A stretch of 64,000 bases of DNA from Blastochloris tepida (GTDB lineage: Bacteria; Pseudomonadota; Alphaproteobacteria; Rhizobiales; Xanthobacteraceae). Within the stretch, counting starts at the first letter, position 1, and each line of letters opens with the position of its first letter. A program made the translations under genes and the position numbers. The notes beneath the pieces were generated by a model. The model did no database searches and was not told the DNA's origin. It saw nothing but the letters and a program-made list of their open reading frames with translations. Shown one piece after another: positions 1 to 10,513 of the stretch. The stretch spans positions 2,344,001 to 2,408,000 of the forward strand of contig NZ_AP018907.1 of the NCBI RefSeq assembly GCF_003966715.1, written 5' to 3'.

Positions 1-1698
1 ACGCACGCCACGCTGCGCCGGCCGCACGAGATCAACCGCCACCTGCTGCCGAAGATCACCGCCCATATCGGCTCGCCGGTCAGGCCCGATCCGGGTGCCT
101 CCCGCGGCCGGGTGCGCCGGGTCGCCGCCGGCCGGGCGCTCTATTTCGCGCTGTCCGAGTTCCGCTTCCGTACCTCCGACACCGAGCGCACCCTGTTCTC
201 GGCGCTGCGCGAGGCCGCGGGCCGCTACGGCACCCACCATCCGGCGCTGACCGATTCGAACGGCGCCGCCTTCACCTACCGGACGCTGTCGATCGGCGCG
301 CTGGTGCTGGGCCGGGCGCTGCGGCCCTATTCGCGCCCCGGCGAGGCGCTGGGCGTGCTGCTGCCCAATGCCGCGGGCACCGCCGTCACCTTCTTCGCGC
401 TGCAGGCCACCGGCCGGGTGCCGGCGATGCTCAACTACACCGCCGGCGCCGCCAACATCCTGGCCGCCTGCCGCGCCGCCGAGGTGCGCACGGTGCTGAG
501 CTCGCGCACCTTCATCGAGCGGGCGCAGCTCCAGGCGCTGACCGCCGCGCTGGGCACGACGATGAAGATCGCCTGGCTGGAGGATCTGCGCGGCGGCATC
601 GGCCGGCTGCAGAAGCTGCGCGGCCTGATCGACCACGTGTTCTGGCGGCCGCGCGGCACGCCGGGCGAGCCGGCCGCCATCCTGTTCACCTCGGGCTCGG
701 AAGGCTCGCCCAAGGGCGTGGTGCTGTCCCACCGCAACATCCTGGACAATTGCGCCCAGGTGGCGAGCCGCATCGATTTCGGTCCGGAGGACAAGCTGCT
801 GAGCGTGCTGCCGGTGTTCCACTCGCTGGGGCTCACGGCGGGCATGATCCTGCCGCTGGTGGCGGGCGTGAAGCTGCACTTCTACCCCTCGCCGCTGCAC
901 TACAAGCAGGTGCCCGAGCAGCTCGCCTCGACCCGCGCCACCATCTTCTTCGCCACCGACACCTTCCTCGCCGGCTATGCCCGCAACGCCGCGCCCGACG
1001 CCTTCCGCACGGTGCGGCTGATCGTCTCCGGCGCCGAGCCGGTGCGCATGGACACCCGCCGCACCTATCGCGAGCGTTTCGGCCTGCAGCTTCTCGAAGG
1101 CTTCGGCATGACCGAGATGGCGCCGGTGGTGGCGGTGAACACGCCGATGTTCAACCGCGACGGCACGGTGGGGCCGCTGGTGCCCTGCATCGAGACCCGG
1201 CTGGAGCCGGTGCCGGGGCTGGAGGGCGGCGGCCAATTGTGGCTGCGGGGGCCGAACATGATGCTCGGCTACCTCAATGCCGACCGGCCCGGCCAGATCC
1301 AGCCGCCGCCCGGCGGCTGGCATGATTCCGGCGACGTGGTGGACATCGACGCCGACGGCTACGTCACCATTCGCGGCCGGGTGAAGCGCTTCGCCAAGAT
1401 CGCCGGCGAGATGATCTCGCTCACCGCGGTGGAGGCGATGATCTGCGAATTGTGGCCCGAGGACAGCCACGCCGTGGTGTCGGTGCCCGACCCGCGGCGC
1501 GGCGAGCGCGTCGTGCTGCTGACCACCCGCGTCGCCGCCCAGCGCGGCGACGTCGCGGCGTTCGGCCGCAGCAAGGGCGTGAGCGAGCTGATGGTGCCGA
1601 GCGAGGTGATCATCATCGATCAGGTGCCGCTGCTGGGCTCCGGCAAGACCGACCACGTCGCCGCCCGCCGGCTCGCCTGCGACCGCATGTCGGCGTGA
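1..1698 (+). CDS. Acyl-ACP synthetase (AMP-binding) part of a bifunctional acyltransferase/synthetase, 5' truncated by window edge
   Basis: The frame is open from base 1, so this is the C-terminal 565 residues of a longer protein; the GTG at 112 is only an internal codon. The AMP-binding P-loop TSGSEGSPKG starts near residue 230 of the fragment, followed by the adenylating-enzyme motif GFGMTEMAPV and the late YVTIRGRVKRFAKIAGEMI segment with a Lys-containing C-terminal subdomain. Family knowledge: Aas-like proteins recycle lysophospholipids by activating a fatty acid on ACP and transferring it to 2-acyl-GPE, and in this order they are often MFS-PlsC-AMP ligase fusions. The sequence just before residue 38 (LRRPHEINRHLLPKI) fits a linker after a PlsC domain, but that domain is outside the window. 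It ends 270 bp before the CDF gene. Confidence 0.8.
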   Translation, partial: THATLRRPHEINRHLLPKITAHIGSPVRPDPGASRGRVRRVAAGRALYFALSEFRFRTSDTERTLFSALREAAGRYGTHHPALTDSNGAAFTYRTLSIGALVLGRALRPYSRPGEALGVLLPNAAGTAVTFFALQATGRVPAMLNYTAGAANILAACRAAEVRTVLSSRTFIERAQLQALTAALGTTMKIAWLEDLRGGIGRLQKLRGLIDHVFWRPRGTPGEPAAILFTSGSEGSPKGVVLSHRNILDNCAQVASRIDFGPEDKLLSVLPVFHSLGLTAGMILPLVAGVKLHFYPSPLHYKQVPEQLASTRATIFFATDTFLAGYARNAAPDAFRTVRLIVSGAEPVRMDTRRTYRERFGLQLLEGFGMTEMAPVVAVNTPMFNRDGTVGPLVPCIETRLEPVPGLEGGGQLWLRGPNMMLGYLNADRPGQIQPPPGGWHDSGDVVDIDADGYVTIRGRVKRFAKIAGEMISLTAVEAMICELWPEDSHAVVSVPDPRRGERVVLLTTRVAAQRGDVAAFGRSKGVSELMVPSEVIIIDQVPLLGSGKTDHVAARRLACDRMSA

Positions 1699-1758
1699 GG
1701 TCCGGGCCGCTATTGTGGCAGGCCGGAATGCGCGCGGGGGACCGTTTTCACAAGCCTG

Positions 1759-1860
1759 TCGCCCCGGACCGAGCGCAGCGAGGCGCCGGGGCCGCCATCC
1801 GGAAGGGGGCCTTTCCGGCAGACGATCCCGGCTCGGCGCTCCGCGCCGTCCGGGCTGACA
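1759..1860. repeat. REP-like composite palindrome, family A
   Basis: Two GC-rich imperfect palindromes (CCGGACCGAGCGCAGCGAGG arm and GATCCCGGCTCGGCGCT arm) separated by a linker with GGAAGGGGGCC. The same two-arm design recurs at 10237, 17701/18885, 24032, 34007, 38361, 42300, 44756 and 45847. It is the target class of the IS110 copies. The rest of the 1699-1970 gap shows no gene. Confidence 0.8.
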
Positions 1861-1970
1861 CCCCGCGGAACGGGACGACCCCGGGTCGTGCGCGCTTGCC
1901 CGGCACGCCGGCACAGCCTGCGACCCGAGGTCGGTTGACGGCCCTCCCCGTCCCCGCCTAAGCCTCCGCC

Positions 1971-3371
1971 ATGGCCAGCGAGAAGGAACGCGTCACCACC
2001 GTGTCGATGGTTGCGAGCGGCGCGCTCGCGGCCGCGAAGTTCGGCGTCGGCGTCGCCATCGGCAGTCTGGCGCTGATCAGCGACGCGCTGCACAGCCTGA
2101 TCGACCTCGGCGCCACCATCGTCACCTGGGTCGCGGTGCGCCTCGCCGACCGGCCGCCCGATGCCAAGCACCAATACGGCCACGGCAAGATCGAGAGCCT
2201 CGCGGCGCTGATCCAGACCGCGCTGCTGCTGCTGGTGGCCGGCGGCGTGCTGGTCGAGGCGGTCACGCGGCTGCGCGGCGAGACCGAGCCGATGGCGTTC
2301 ACGGTGATCCCGTTCATCGTGCTCGGCATCGAGATGGCGGTGAATGGCTGGCGGGCGCTGGAGTTGCGGCGGGTGGCGATCAAGACCAAGAGCCAAGCGC
2401 TGGCCGGCGACGCCATGCACTTCGCCTCCGACTTCTTCGGCTCGATCCCGGTGCTGATCGGCATCGCGCTGTCGTTCGCGGGCTATGGCTGGGGCGACTC
2501 GGTGGCGGCGATCGCGGTGGCGATCCTGATCTCGATCCTGGCGGTCCGGCTCGGCCGGCACACCATCGACACGCTGCTGGACACCGCGCCGGCCGGCGCC
2601 GCCGAGCGCGTCACCGCGGCGCTGCACGACGTCGAGGGCGTGGTCGGGGTCGACCGGGTGCGCACGCGGCAGGTCGGGCCGCAGCATTTCGTCGAGGCCA
2701 CGGTGCAGGTGCCGCGGACCCATTCGCTGGAGCGCATCGCCGACACCAAGACGGCGATCCGGGCGGCCATCGCCGGGCTGCTCGACAATGCCGATGTCAC
2801 CGTCACCACCGTGGCGGTGGCGCTCGACGACGAATCGATGCTGGAGCGCATCCAGGTGATCGCCGCCCATCGCGGCCTCGCGATCCACCACGTCACCGTG
2901 CACCATCTGCCCGAGCGGCTGGCGGTGGCGCTCGACCTGGAGGTGGACGGGGCGATGAGCCTCGGCCGCGCCCATCAGGTCGCCACCGAGCTCGAACAGG
3001 CGATCCGCGACGAGCTCGGCGCCAAGGTCGAGGTCGAAACCCACATCGAGCCGCTGCAGACCCAGGGCCTCGCCGGGCAGGAGGCCGACAGCCGCACCGT
3101 CGCCGAGCTGCTGCGCACGCTGATCGAGGGCGATCCGCTGCTGTCGGACGTTCACAATGTGCGGCTGCGTCGCACCCGCGACGGGCTGGTGGTGAATTTC
3201 CACTGCCGCGCCGACGAGGCGGCGGCGGTCGCCCAGGTGCACGCGGCGGTCGACGCGCTGGAGCGGCGGCTCAAGACCGCGATGCCGGAGGTGACGCGGG
3301 CGATCGGCCACGCCGAGCCGATCCGCCACAAGCCGGCCCCGGCCGAAGACGCGCGATCCGTTATGGAATGA
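1971..3371 (+). CDS. Cation diffusion facilitator (CDF) family metal exporter
   Basis: Inner-membrane, proton-coupled exporter of divalent metals. The N-terminal 210 residues carry the CDF transmembrane domain. Metal-site motifs HxxxD are visible in TM2 (H41-D45) and TM5 (H150-D154), the pattern of the Zn/Cd-transporting ZitB/ZnT group rather than the DxxxD of YiiP. A HQYGHGKIES loop follows TM2. At 466 aa it is about 150 residues longer than a minimal CDF protein: the cytoplasmic C-terminal part looks like two successive dimerisation-type modules (about 210-290 and 300-380) plus a further tail. It is convergent with the downstream dehydrogenase, and the two stop-proximal ends overlap by 11 bp. 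Substrate is inferred from the motif only. Confidence 0.9.
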   Translation: MASEKERVTTVSMVASGALAAAKFGVGVAIGSLALISDALHSLIDLGATIVTWVAVRLADRPPDAKHQYGHGKIESLAALIQTALLLLVAGGVLVEAVTRLRGETEPMAFTVIPFIVLGIEMAVNGWRALELRRVAIKTKSQALAGDAMHFASDFFGSIPVLIGIALSFAGYGWGDSVAAIAVAILISILAVRLGRHTIDTLLDTAPAGAAERVTAALHDVEGVVGVDRVRTRQVGPQHFVEATVQVPRTHSLERIADTKTAIRAAIAGLLDNADVTVTTVAVALDDESMLERIQVIAAHRGLAIHHVTVHHLPERLAVALDLEVDGAMSLGRAHQVATELEQAIRDELGAKVEVETHIEPLQTQGLAGQEADSRTVAELLRTLIEGDPLLSDVHNVRLRRTRDGLVVNFHCRADEAAAVAQVHAAVDALERRLKTAMPEVTRAIGHAEPIRHKPAPAEDARSVME

Positions 3372-4374
3372 GCACCGCCGCGCCGACCAGCCGCCCCGCG
3401 CGCAGATCGTCCAGCGCCGCGTTGGCCCGCTCCAGCGGATAGCGGGTGATGTCGGTCTGAAGCCCCGCGCGCGGCGCCACGTCCAGGAACGAGCGGGCAT
3501 CGTCGCGGGTGAGGTTGGCGACCGACACCACCTGCCGCTCCTCCCACAACAGGCGGTAGGGGAAGCTCGGAATGTCGCTCATATGGATGCCGCCGCACAC
3601 CACCCGCCCGCCCTTCCGGACTGCCTTCAGCGCCGCCGGCACCAGGGCGCCGACGGGGGCGAAGATGATGGCGGCATCGAGCAGCTCGGGCGGCAGCTCG
3701 TCCGAGCCGCCGGCCCACACCGCGCCGAGCCTTCGGGCGAAGTCCTGCGCGGCGGCATCGCCCGGGCGGGTGAAGGCATAGACCCGCCGGCCCTGCCAGC
3801 GGGCGATCTGCGCCAGGATGTGGGCGGCGGCGCCGAAGCCGTAGAGACCGAGGGCAGCGCCCTCTCCGGCCAGCCCTTCCCCGGCCAATCCTTCTCCGGC
3901 CATCCGGTAGGCGCGCCAGCCGATCAGCCCGGCGCACAGCCACGGCGCGAGATGGGCGGCATCCCCCTCCTCCGGCAGCGGCACCACGAAGCGGGCATCG
4001 GCGACCACGTGCGAGGCATAGCCGCCATCGCGCGTGTAGCCGGTGAAGCGCGGCCGGTCGCACAGGTTCTCGCGGCCGGCGGCGCAATAGGGGCAGGTGC
4101 CGCAGGTGAAGCCCAGCCAGGGCACGCCGACGCGGGCGCCCGGCGCCGGCGCGGCGACGCCCGCGCCCAAAGCCGCGACGCGCCCCACCACCTCGTGGCC
4201 CGGCACCAGCGGCAGGGCCGGGTCCGGCAGCTCGCCATCGACGACGTGCAGATCGGTGCGGCAGACGCCGCAGGCCTCGACCGCGACCAGCGCCTCGCCC
4301 GGCCCCGGCTGCGGGGTCGGGCGCTCGCGCAGCCTCAGAGGGCTGCCCGGCCGCTCCAGCACCATCGCGCGCAT
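3361..4374 (-). CDS. Zinc-dependent alcohol dehydrogenase (MDR superfamily, AdhA-like)
   Basis: NAD(P)-dependent oxidation/reduction of alcohols and aldehydes. Visible features from the chosen start MRAMVLERPG: catalytic-zinc Cys in GVCRTDLHV, His in PGHEVVG, the structural-zinc four-Cys lobe (CGTCPYCAAGRENLC), then a Rossmann segment with GLYGFGAAAHI. A short tandem expansion of the Gly-Glu-Gly-Leu-Ala type (three copies of GEG, about residues 170-185) lies immediately before the nucleotide-binding strand and looks like slippage at DNA level (repeated ccggccaatccttctccggcc-type units near 3870-3900). An upstream ATG at 4419 would add 15 residues without similarity to the family. It is divergent from pepN with a 108-bp shared upstream region. 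Confidence 0.88.
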   Translation of the reverse strand: MRAMVLERPGSPLRLRERPTPQPGPGEALVAVEACGVCRTDLHVVDGELPDPALPLVPGHEVVGRVAALGAGVAAPAPGARVGVPWLGFTCGTCPYCAAGRENLCDRPRFTGYTRDGGYASHVVADARFVVPLPEEGDAAHLAPWLCAGLIGWRAYRMAGEGLAGEGLAGEGAALGLYGFGAAAHILAQIARWQGRRVYAFTRPGDAAAQDFARRLGAVWAGGSDELPPELLDAAIIFAPVGALVPAALKAVRKGGRVVCGGIHMSDIPSFPYRLLWEERQVVSVANLTRDDARSFLDVAPRAGLQTDITRYPLERANAALDDLRAGRLVGAAVLIP

Positions 4375-4482
4375 CTCAACCTTCACCTTGCCGGCCGTCG
4401 CCGTGCCGCCGGCGCTCACCCTGCGTCTTTCTAACGCGGGCCGAACAGTCTACATCCAATGTTCCCAATCCCGAGAGCACCG

Positions 4483-7122
4483 ATGCGCACCGAGGCTGCC
4501 CGCCCCGTCCGTCTGACGGACTACCGCCCCCCCGACTGGCTGGTCGACACGGTCGACCTCGACGTGAGGCTGCACCCGACCGAAACCCTGGTGACGGCGA
4601 AGCTGGCGCTGCGCCCCAATCCGGCCGGGCGGCCGGACGCGCCGATCGTGCTCGACGGCGACGGGCTGGCGCTGACCTCGATCGCGCTCGACGACTGGCC
4701 GCTGCGCCCCACCGCCTTCGAGGTCACCGCCAGCACGCTGACCATTCCGGTACCGCCGCCGCGGCCGCTGGTGCTGACGCTGGCCACCCGCATCGACCCG
4801 TCCGCCAACACCCAGCTGATGGGGCTCTACCGCTCGCGCGGCACCTACTGCACCCAGTGCGAGGCCGAGGGCTTCCGCCGCATCACCTATTTCCCCGACC
4901 GGCCGGACGTGCTGGCGGTCTACACCACCCGCATCGAGGCCGAGCGCGCCGAGGCGCCGGTGCTGCTCGCCAACGGCAATCTGGTCGAGGCCGGCGACAT
5001 CGCCGGCACCAGCCGCCACTACGCGGTGTGGCACGACCCCTTCCCCAAGCCCTGCTACCTGTTCGCGCTGGTCGGCGGCAATCTCGCGGCGGTGCGGGAC
5101 CGCTTCGTCACCGCCTCGGGCCGCACGGTCGATCTCGCCATCCATGTCGAGCCCGGCAATGAGGGCCGCTGCGGCTACGCCATGGATGCGCTGAAGCGCG
5201 CCATGCGCTGGGACGAGACCGCGTTCGGCCGCGAATACGACCTCGACCTTTTCAATATCGTCGCGGTGTCGGACTTCAACATGGGGGCGATGGAGAACAA
5301 GGGCCTCAACATCTTCAACGACAAATACGTTCTCGCCTCGCCCGATACCGCCACCGACACCGACTATGCCAATATCGAGGCGATCATCGCCCACGAATAC
5401 TTCCACAACTGGACCGGCAACCGCATCACCTGCCGCGACTGGTTCCAATTGTGCCTGAAGGAAGGGCTCACCGTCTTCCGCGACCAGGAGTTCTCGTCCG
5501 ACCAGCGCTCGCGGCCGGTAAAACGCATCGCCGACGTGCGGCTGTTGAAGAGCCACCAGTTCGCCGAGGACGGCGGGCCGCTGGCGCACCCGGTCCGCCC
5601 GGAAATCTACAACGAGATCAACAATTTCTACACGGCGACCGTCTATGAGAAGGGCGCCGAGGTCATCCGCATGCTGAAAACCCTGCTGGGGGCGGAGACC
5701 TTCCGAGCCGGCATGGACCTCTATTTCGCCCGGCATGACGGCCACGCCGCGACGGTGGAGGATTTCCTCGCCTGCTTCGCCGAGGTGTCGGGGCGGGATC
5801 TGGCGCCGTTCGCGCTGTGGTACGCCCAGGCCGGCACGCCCGAGGTCACGGTTACCGGCAGTTACGACAGCCGCGAGCGCAGCTACCGGCTGGAGGTGGC
5901 GCAGATCGTGCCGGCGACGCCCGGCCAGCCGGCCAAGCAGCCGGCGACCATCCCGCTCAAGCTCGGCCTCGTCGGACCGGACGGCGCCGACCTGCCGCTG
6001 GCGCTCGACGGCGGCGGCCGGCACGACGGGGTGATCGAGATCGACCGCGCCCATCAGGTGTTCGTGTTCCGCGACCTGCCGGCGCGGCCGGTGCCCTCGC
6101 TCAATCGCGGCTTCTCGGCGCCGATCAAGCTCACCGCCAATCTGACCGAGGACGACCTCTTGTTCCTCGTGCGCCACGATTGCGACCCGTTCAACCGCTG
6201 GCAATCGGCGCAGACGCTGGCGATGCGCCATCTGCTCGCCGCGGCCGCCGCCCGGCGCGACCAGCGCCAGCCCGACTCCGCTGCGGCGCTGATCGCCGCG
6301 CTCGGCCCGGCGCTCGATGATGCCGGGCGCGACCCGGCCTTCGCGGCGCAGGTGCTGACCATGCCTTCGGAGGCCGACATCGCGCGCGAGATCGGCAGCG
6401 ACGTCGATCCCGACCTCGTGTTCGCGGTGCGCAGCGAATTGCGGGCGGCGCTGGCGCGGGCGCTGTCGGCGCGGCTGCTCGCCTCGCTCGGCGACGCCGA
6501 TGGCCGCCCCTACACGCCCGACGCCGAAGGCGCCGGCCGGCGGGCGCTGCGCAATGCCTGCCTCGATCTCCTGGCGGCGGCCGGCGAAGCCGCGGCGTTC
6601 GAGGCCGCGCTCGCCCAGTTCGAGACCGCCGACAACATGACCGACCGGTTCGCGGCGCTGTCGGTGCTGACGCTGAACGGCGCCCCGGCGCGCGAGACGG
6701 CGCTCGCCCGCTTCTACGAGCGCTATGCGAGCGACCATCTGGTGGTCGACAAGTGGTTCGCGCTGCAGGCCTGCATTCCCGAGGCCGGCACACTCGATCG
6801 GGTGCGGGCGCTGATGGTGCACCCCGCCTTCTCCACCGCCAATCCCAACCGCGTGCGCTCGCTGATCGGCTCGTTCGCCACCGCCAACCAGACCCAGTTC
6901 AACCGGCCCGACGGCGCCGGCTTCGAGCTGGTGGCGGGGCTGGTGCTGGAGCTCGATCCCAGGAACCCGCAGGTCGCGGCGCGGCTGCTCGCGGCCTTCA
7001 AGAGCTGGCGGGCGCTGGAGCCGGTACGGCGCGCCGCCGCCGAGGCCGTGCTGCGGCGGATCGCGGCGACGGAGGCGCTGTCGTCGGACGTGCGCGATAT
7101 TGTCGAGCGCTCGCTGGGTTGA
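4483..7122 (+). CDS. pepN: Aminopeptidase N (M1 family)
   Basis: Cytosolic broad-specificity zinc aminopeptidase removing N-terminal residues from peptides. The exopeptidase motif GAMEN is at residues 268-272 and the zinc site HEYFH at 304-308, with the third ligand Glu at 327 (LKEGLT), the exact HEXXH-18-E spacing. The length (879 aa from MRTEAARPVR) matches proteobacterial PepN with its C-terminal alpha-helical domain. An in-frame ATG at 4459 exists, but 4483 puts the conserved DYRPPDWLVDTVDL segment at the usual distance from the N-terminus. No partner gene: the upstream neighbour is divergent and an 825-bp repeat-rich gap follows. Confidence 0.95.
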   Translation: MRTEAARPVRLTDYRPPDWLVDTVDLDVRLHPTETLVTAKLALRPNPAGRPDAPIVLDGDGLALTSIALDDWPLRPTAFEVTASTLTIPVPPPRPLVLTLATRIDPSANTQLMGLYRSRGTYCTQCEAEGFRRITYFPDRPDVLAVYTTRIEAERAEAPVLLANGNLVEAGDIAGTSRHYAVWHDPFPKPCYLFALVGGNLAAVRDRFVTASGRTVDLAIHVEPGNEGRCGYAMDALKRAMRWDETAFGREYDLDLFNIVAVSDFNMGAMENKGLNIFNDKYVLASPDTATDTDYANIEAIIAHEYFHNWTGNRITCRDWFQLCLKEGLTVFRDQEFSSDQRSRPVKRIADVRLLKSHQFAEDGGPLAHPVRPEIYNEINNFYTATVYEKGAEVIRMLKTLLGAETFRAGMDLYFARHDGHAATVEDFLACFAEVSGRDLAPFALWYAQAGTPEVTVTGSYDSRERSYRLEVAQIVPATPGQPAKQPATIPLKLGLVGPDGADLPLALDGGGRHDGVIEIDRAHQVFVFRDLPARPVPSLNRGFSAPIKLTANLTEDDLLFLVRHDCDPFNRWQSAQTLAMRHLLAAAAARRDQRQPDSAAALIAALGPALDDAGRDPAFAAQVLTMPSEADIAREIGSDVDPDLVFAVRSELRAALARALSARLLASLGDADGRPYTPDAEGAGRRALRNACLDLLAAAGEAAAFEAALAQFETADNMTDRFAALSVLTLNGAPARETALARFYERYASDHLVVDKWFALQACIPEAGTLDRVRALMVHPAFSTANPNRVRSLIGSFATANQTQFNRPDGAGFELVAGLVLELDPRNPQVAARLLAAFKSWRALEPVRRAAAEAVLRRIAATEALSSDVRDIVERSLG

Positions 7123-7185
7123 AGCCCTATTCGGTCTCTGCCTGATCGGCTCGAACGGGCCGCCGGCCGCGCGCCGCTTCTGCCC

Positions 7186-7376
7186 TCTCCCACCCGGGCC
7201 GCGCTTGCGCGCGCCCGGGCGGGCGCAGGCTCTTGTGGGAGAAGGTGGCGCGACCGAACGTCAGCGAGGTCGTGCCGGGTGAGCGGTGCCAACGGCTTAC
7301 GCTTGAAGACTCACCCCTCACCCGCCTCGCGATCTGGCGATCGCTCGCCACCCTCTCCCACAAGGGGCTACGGCAT
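7186..7376. repeat. Dispersed repeat, family C (CCTCTCCC...GGGAGA type)
   Basis: Two inverted blocks: CTCTCCCACCCGGGC...CTTGTGGGAGAAGG and CTCACCCCTCACCCGCCTCGC...CACCCTCTCCCACAAGGGG. The same motif set recurs around 52930-53220. It lies in the gene-poor 7123-7947 interval, where I see no convincing coding sequence. Confidence 0.7.
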
Positions 7377-7488
7377 TCACGGATCTGATTCTGTGCTGAG
7401 CCATCAATGGCTTAATGGACAGGCTGCGGATGTCTCATCGAGAACGCGGTGGATCGGCAGTTACCGGGGACCGCAGGATTGAACTCGT

Positions 7489-7577
7489 CATGCCCGCGCT
7501 TGTCGCGGGCATCCACGTCTTGAAAACCTATTTGAAAACAAAGACGTGGATGGCCGGGACAAGCCCGGCCATGACGA
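7489..7577. repeat. Palindromic repeat, family D
   Basis: ATGCCCGCGCTTGTCGCGGGCAT hairpin, then ATCCACGTCTT...AAGACGTGGAT inverted repeat, then ATGGCCGGGACAAGCCCGGCCAT hairpin. A shorter member consisting of the last hairpin is at 21786-21810. It probably forms a nested cruciform or RNA stem; function unknown. Confidence 0.75.
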
Positions 7578-7947
7578 CGGCGGGCTTGTGCCAGACGCCG
7601 CAGGCGCAAGTCACGCCGAAAGAGATCGCGTTTCGGCTCGATCTCTCTCGGCCCAGGCGATTCAGATCCGTGAATGCCGTAGCCCACAAGGGGAGAGGGA
7701 AAAAGAGGCCCGGCCGATCCGCCGAAAACCGTCGCGAATGCCTCAAGTTTCACGGCTTTGCCGGCCCTGCCGGGGCGCAGTGTTGCGCAATTTCATCGCT
7801 CGCGCACGCGTCGAGTCACAACCGCCCACTGCACGCGTAAGTGCTGGACAAGGTACCCCCGATTCGATTCCAATCCACAGTGATTCGGAGAGATGCGGCA
7901 GTCCCTCCAGCCTATTTCCATCGACTATTTTCATCGGAGGCAGGGCG

Positions 7948-10221
<2,274 letters not shown>

Positions 10222-10236
10222 CCGGGTCGGTTCGCC

Positions 10237-10340
10237 GTCGTCCCGGGCAAGGGCCGCAGGCCCGCGACCCGGGACCGTTTGCAGGAAGGGCCTTTATCCG
10301 GCGGACGATCCCGGGTCTCGCTTCGCTTGCCCGGGATGAC
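10237..10340. repeat. REP-like composite palindrome, family A
   Basis: Complete two-arm copy. Arm 2 type (GTCGTCCCGGGCAAGG...CGACCCGGGACCG), a GAAGGGCCTTTATCC linker, then arm 1 type (GATCCCGGGTCTCGC...GCTTGCCCGGGATGAC). It is useful as the uninterrupted reference for the IS110 target sites. Confidence 0.85.
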
Positions 10341-10393
10341 GAAACACGAAAAGCGACAGCCGGGATGACGCGGGGGGAGAGTCGTAGAATTGC

Positions 10394-10472
10394 AGGGCGG
10401 AATAGCGCAGCGTATTCCGCCGACCTCAGCCGACGCACAAATGGCTGAATACGCTGCGCTATTCCGCCCTAC
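10394..10472. repeat. Inverted repeat, family B (AGGGCGGAATAGCG...)
   Basis: GGCGGAATAGCGCAGCGTAT on the left and the near reverse complement ending ATTCCGCCCTA on the right, with about 30 bp between. Further members at 24142, 35393, 44674 and a diverged one at 39616. Possibly non-autonomous mobile DNA; no flanking duplication was identified. Confidence 0.8.
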
Positions 10473-10513
10473 CAGGTTCAGGTCGTCCTGACGCGGAGCC
10501 CGCCCGCGCCCCC

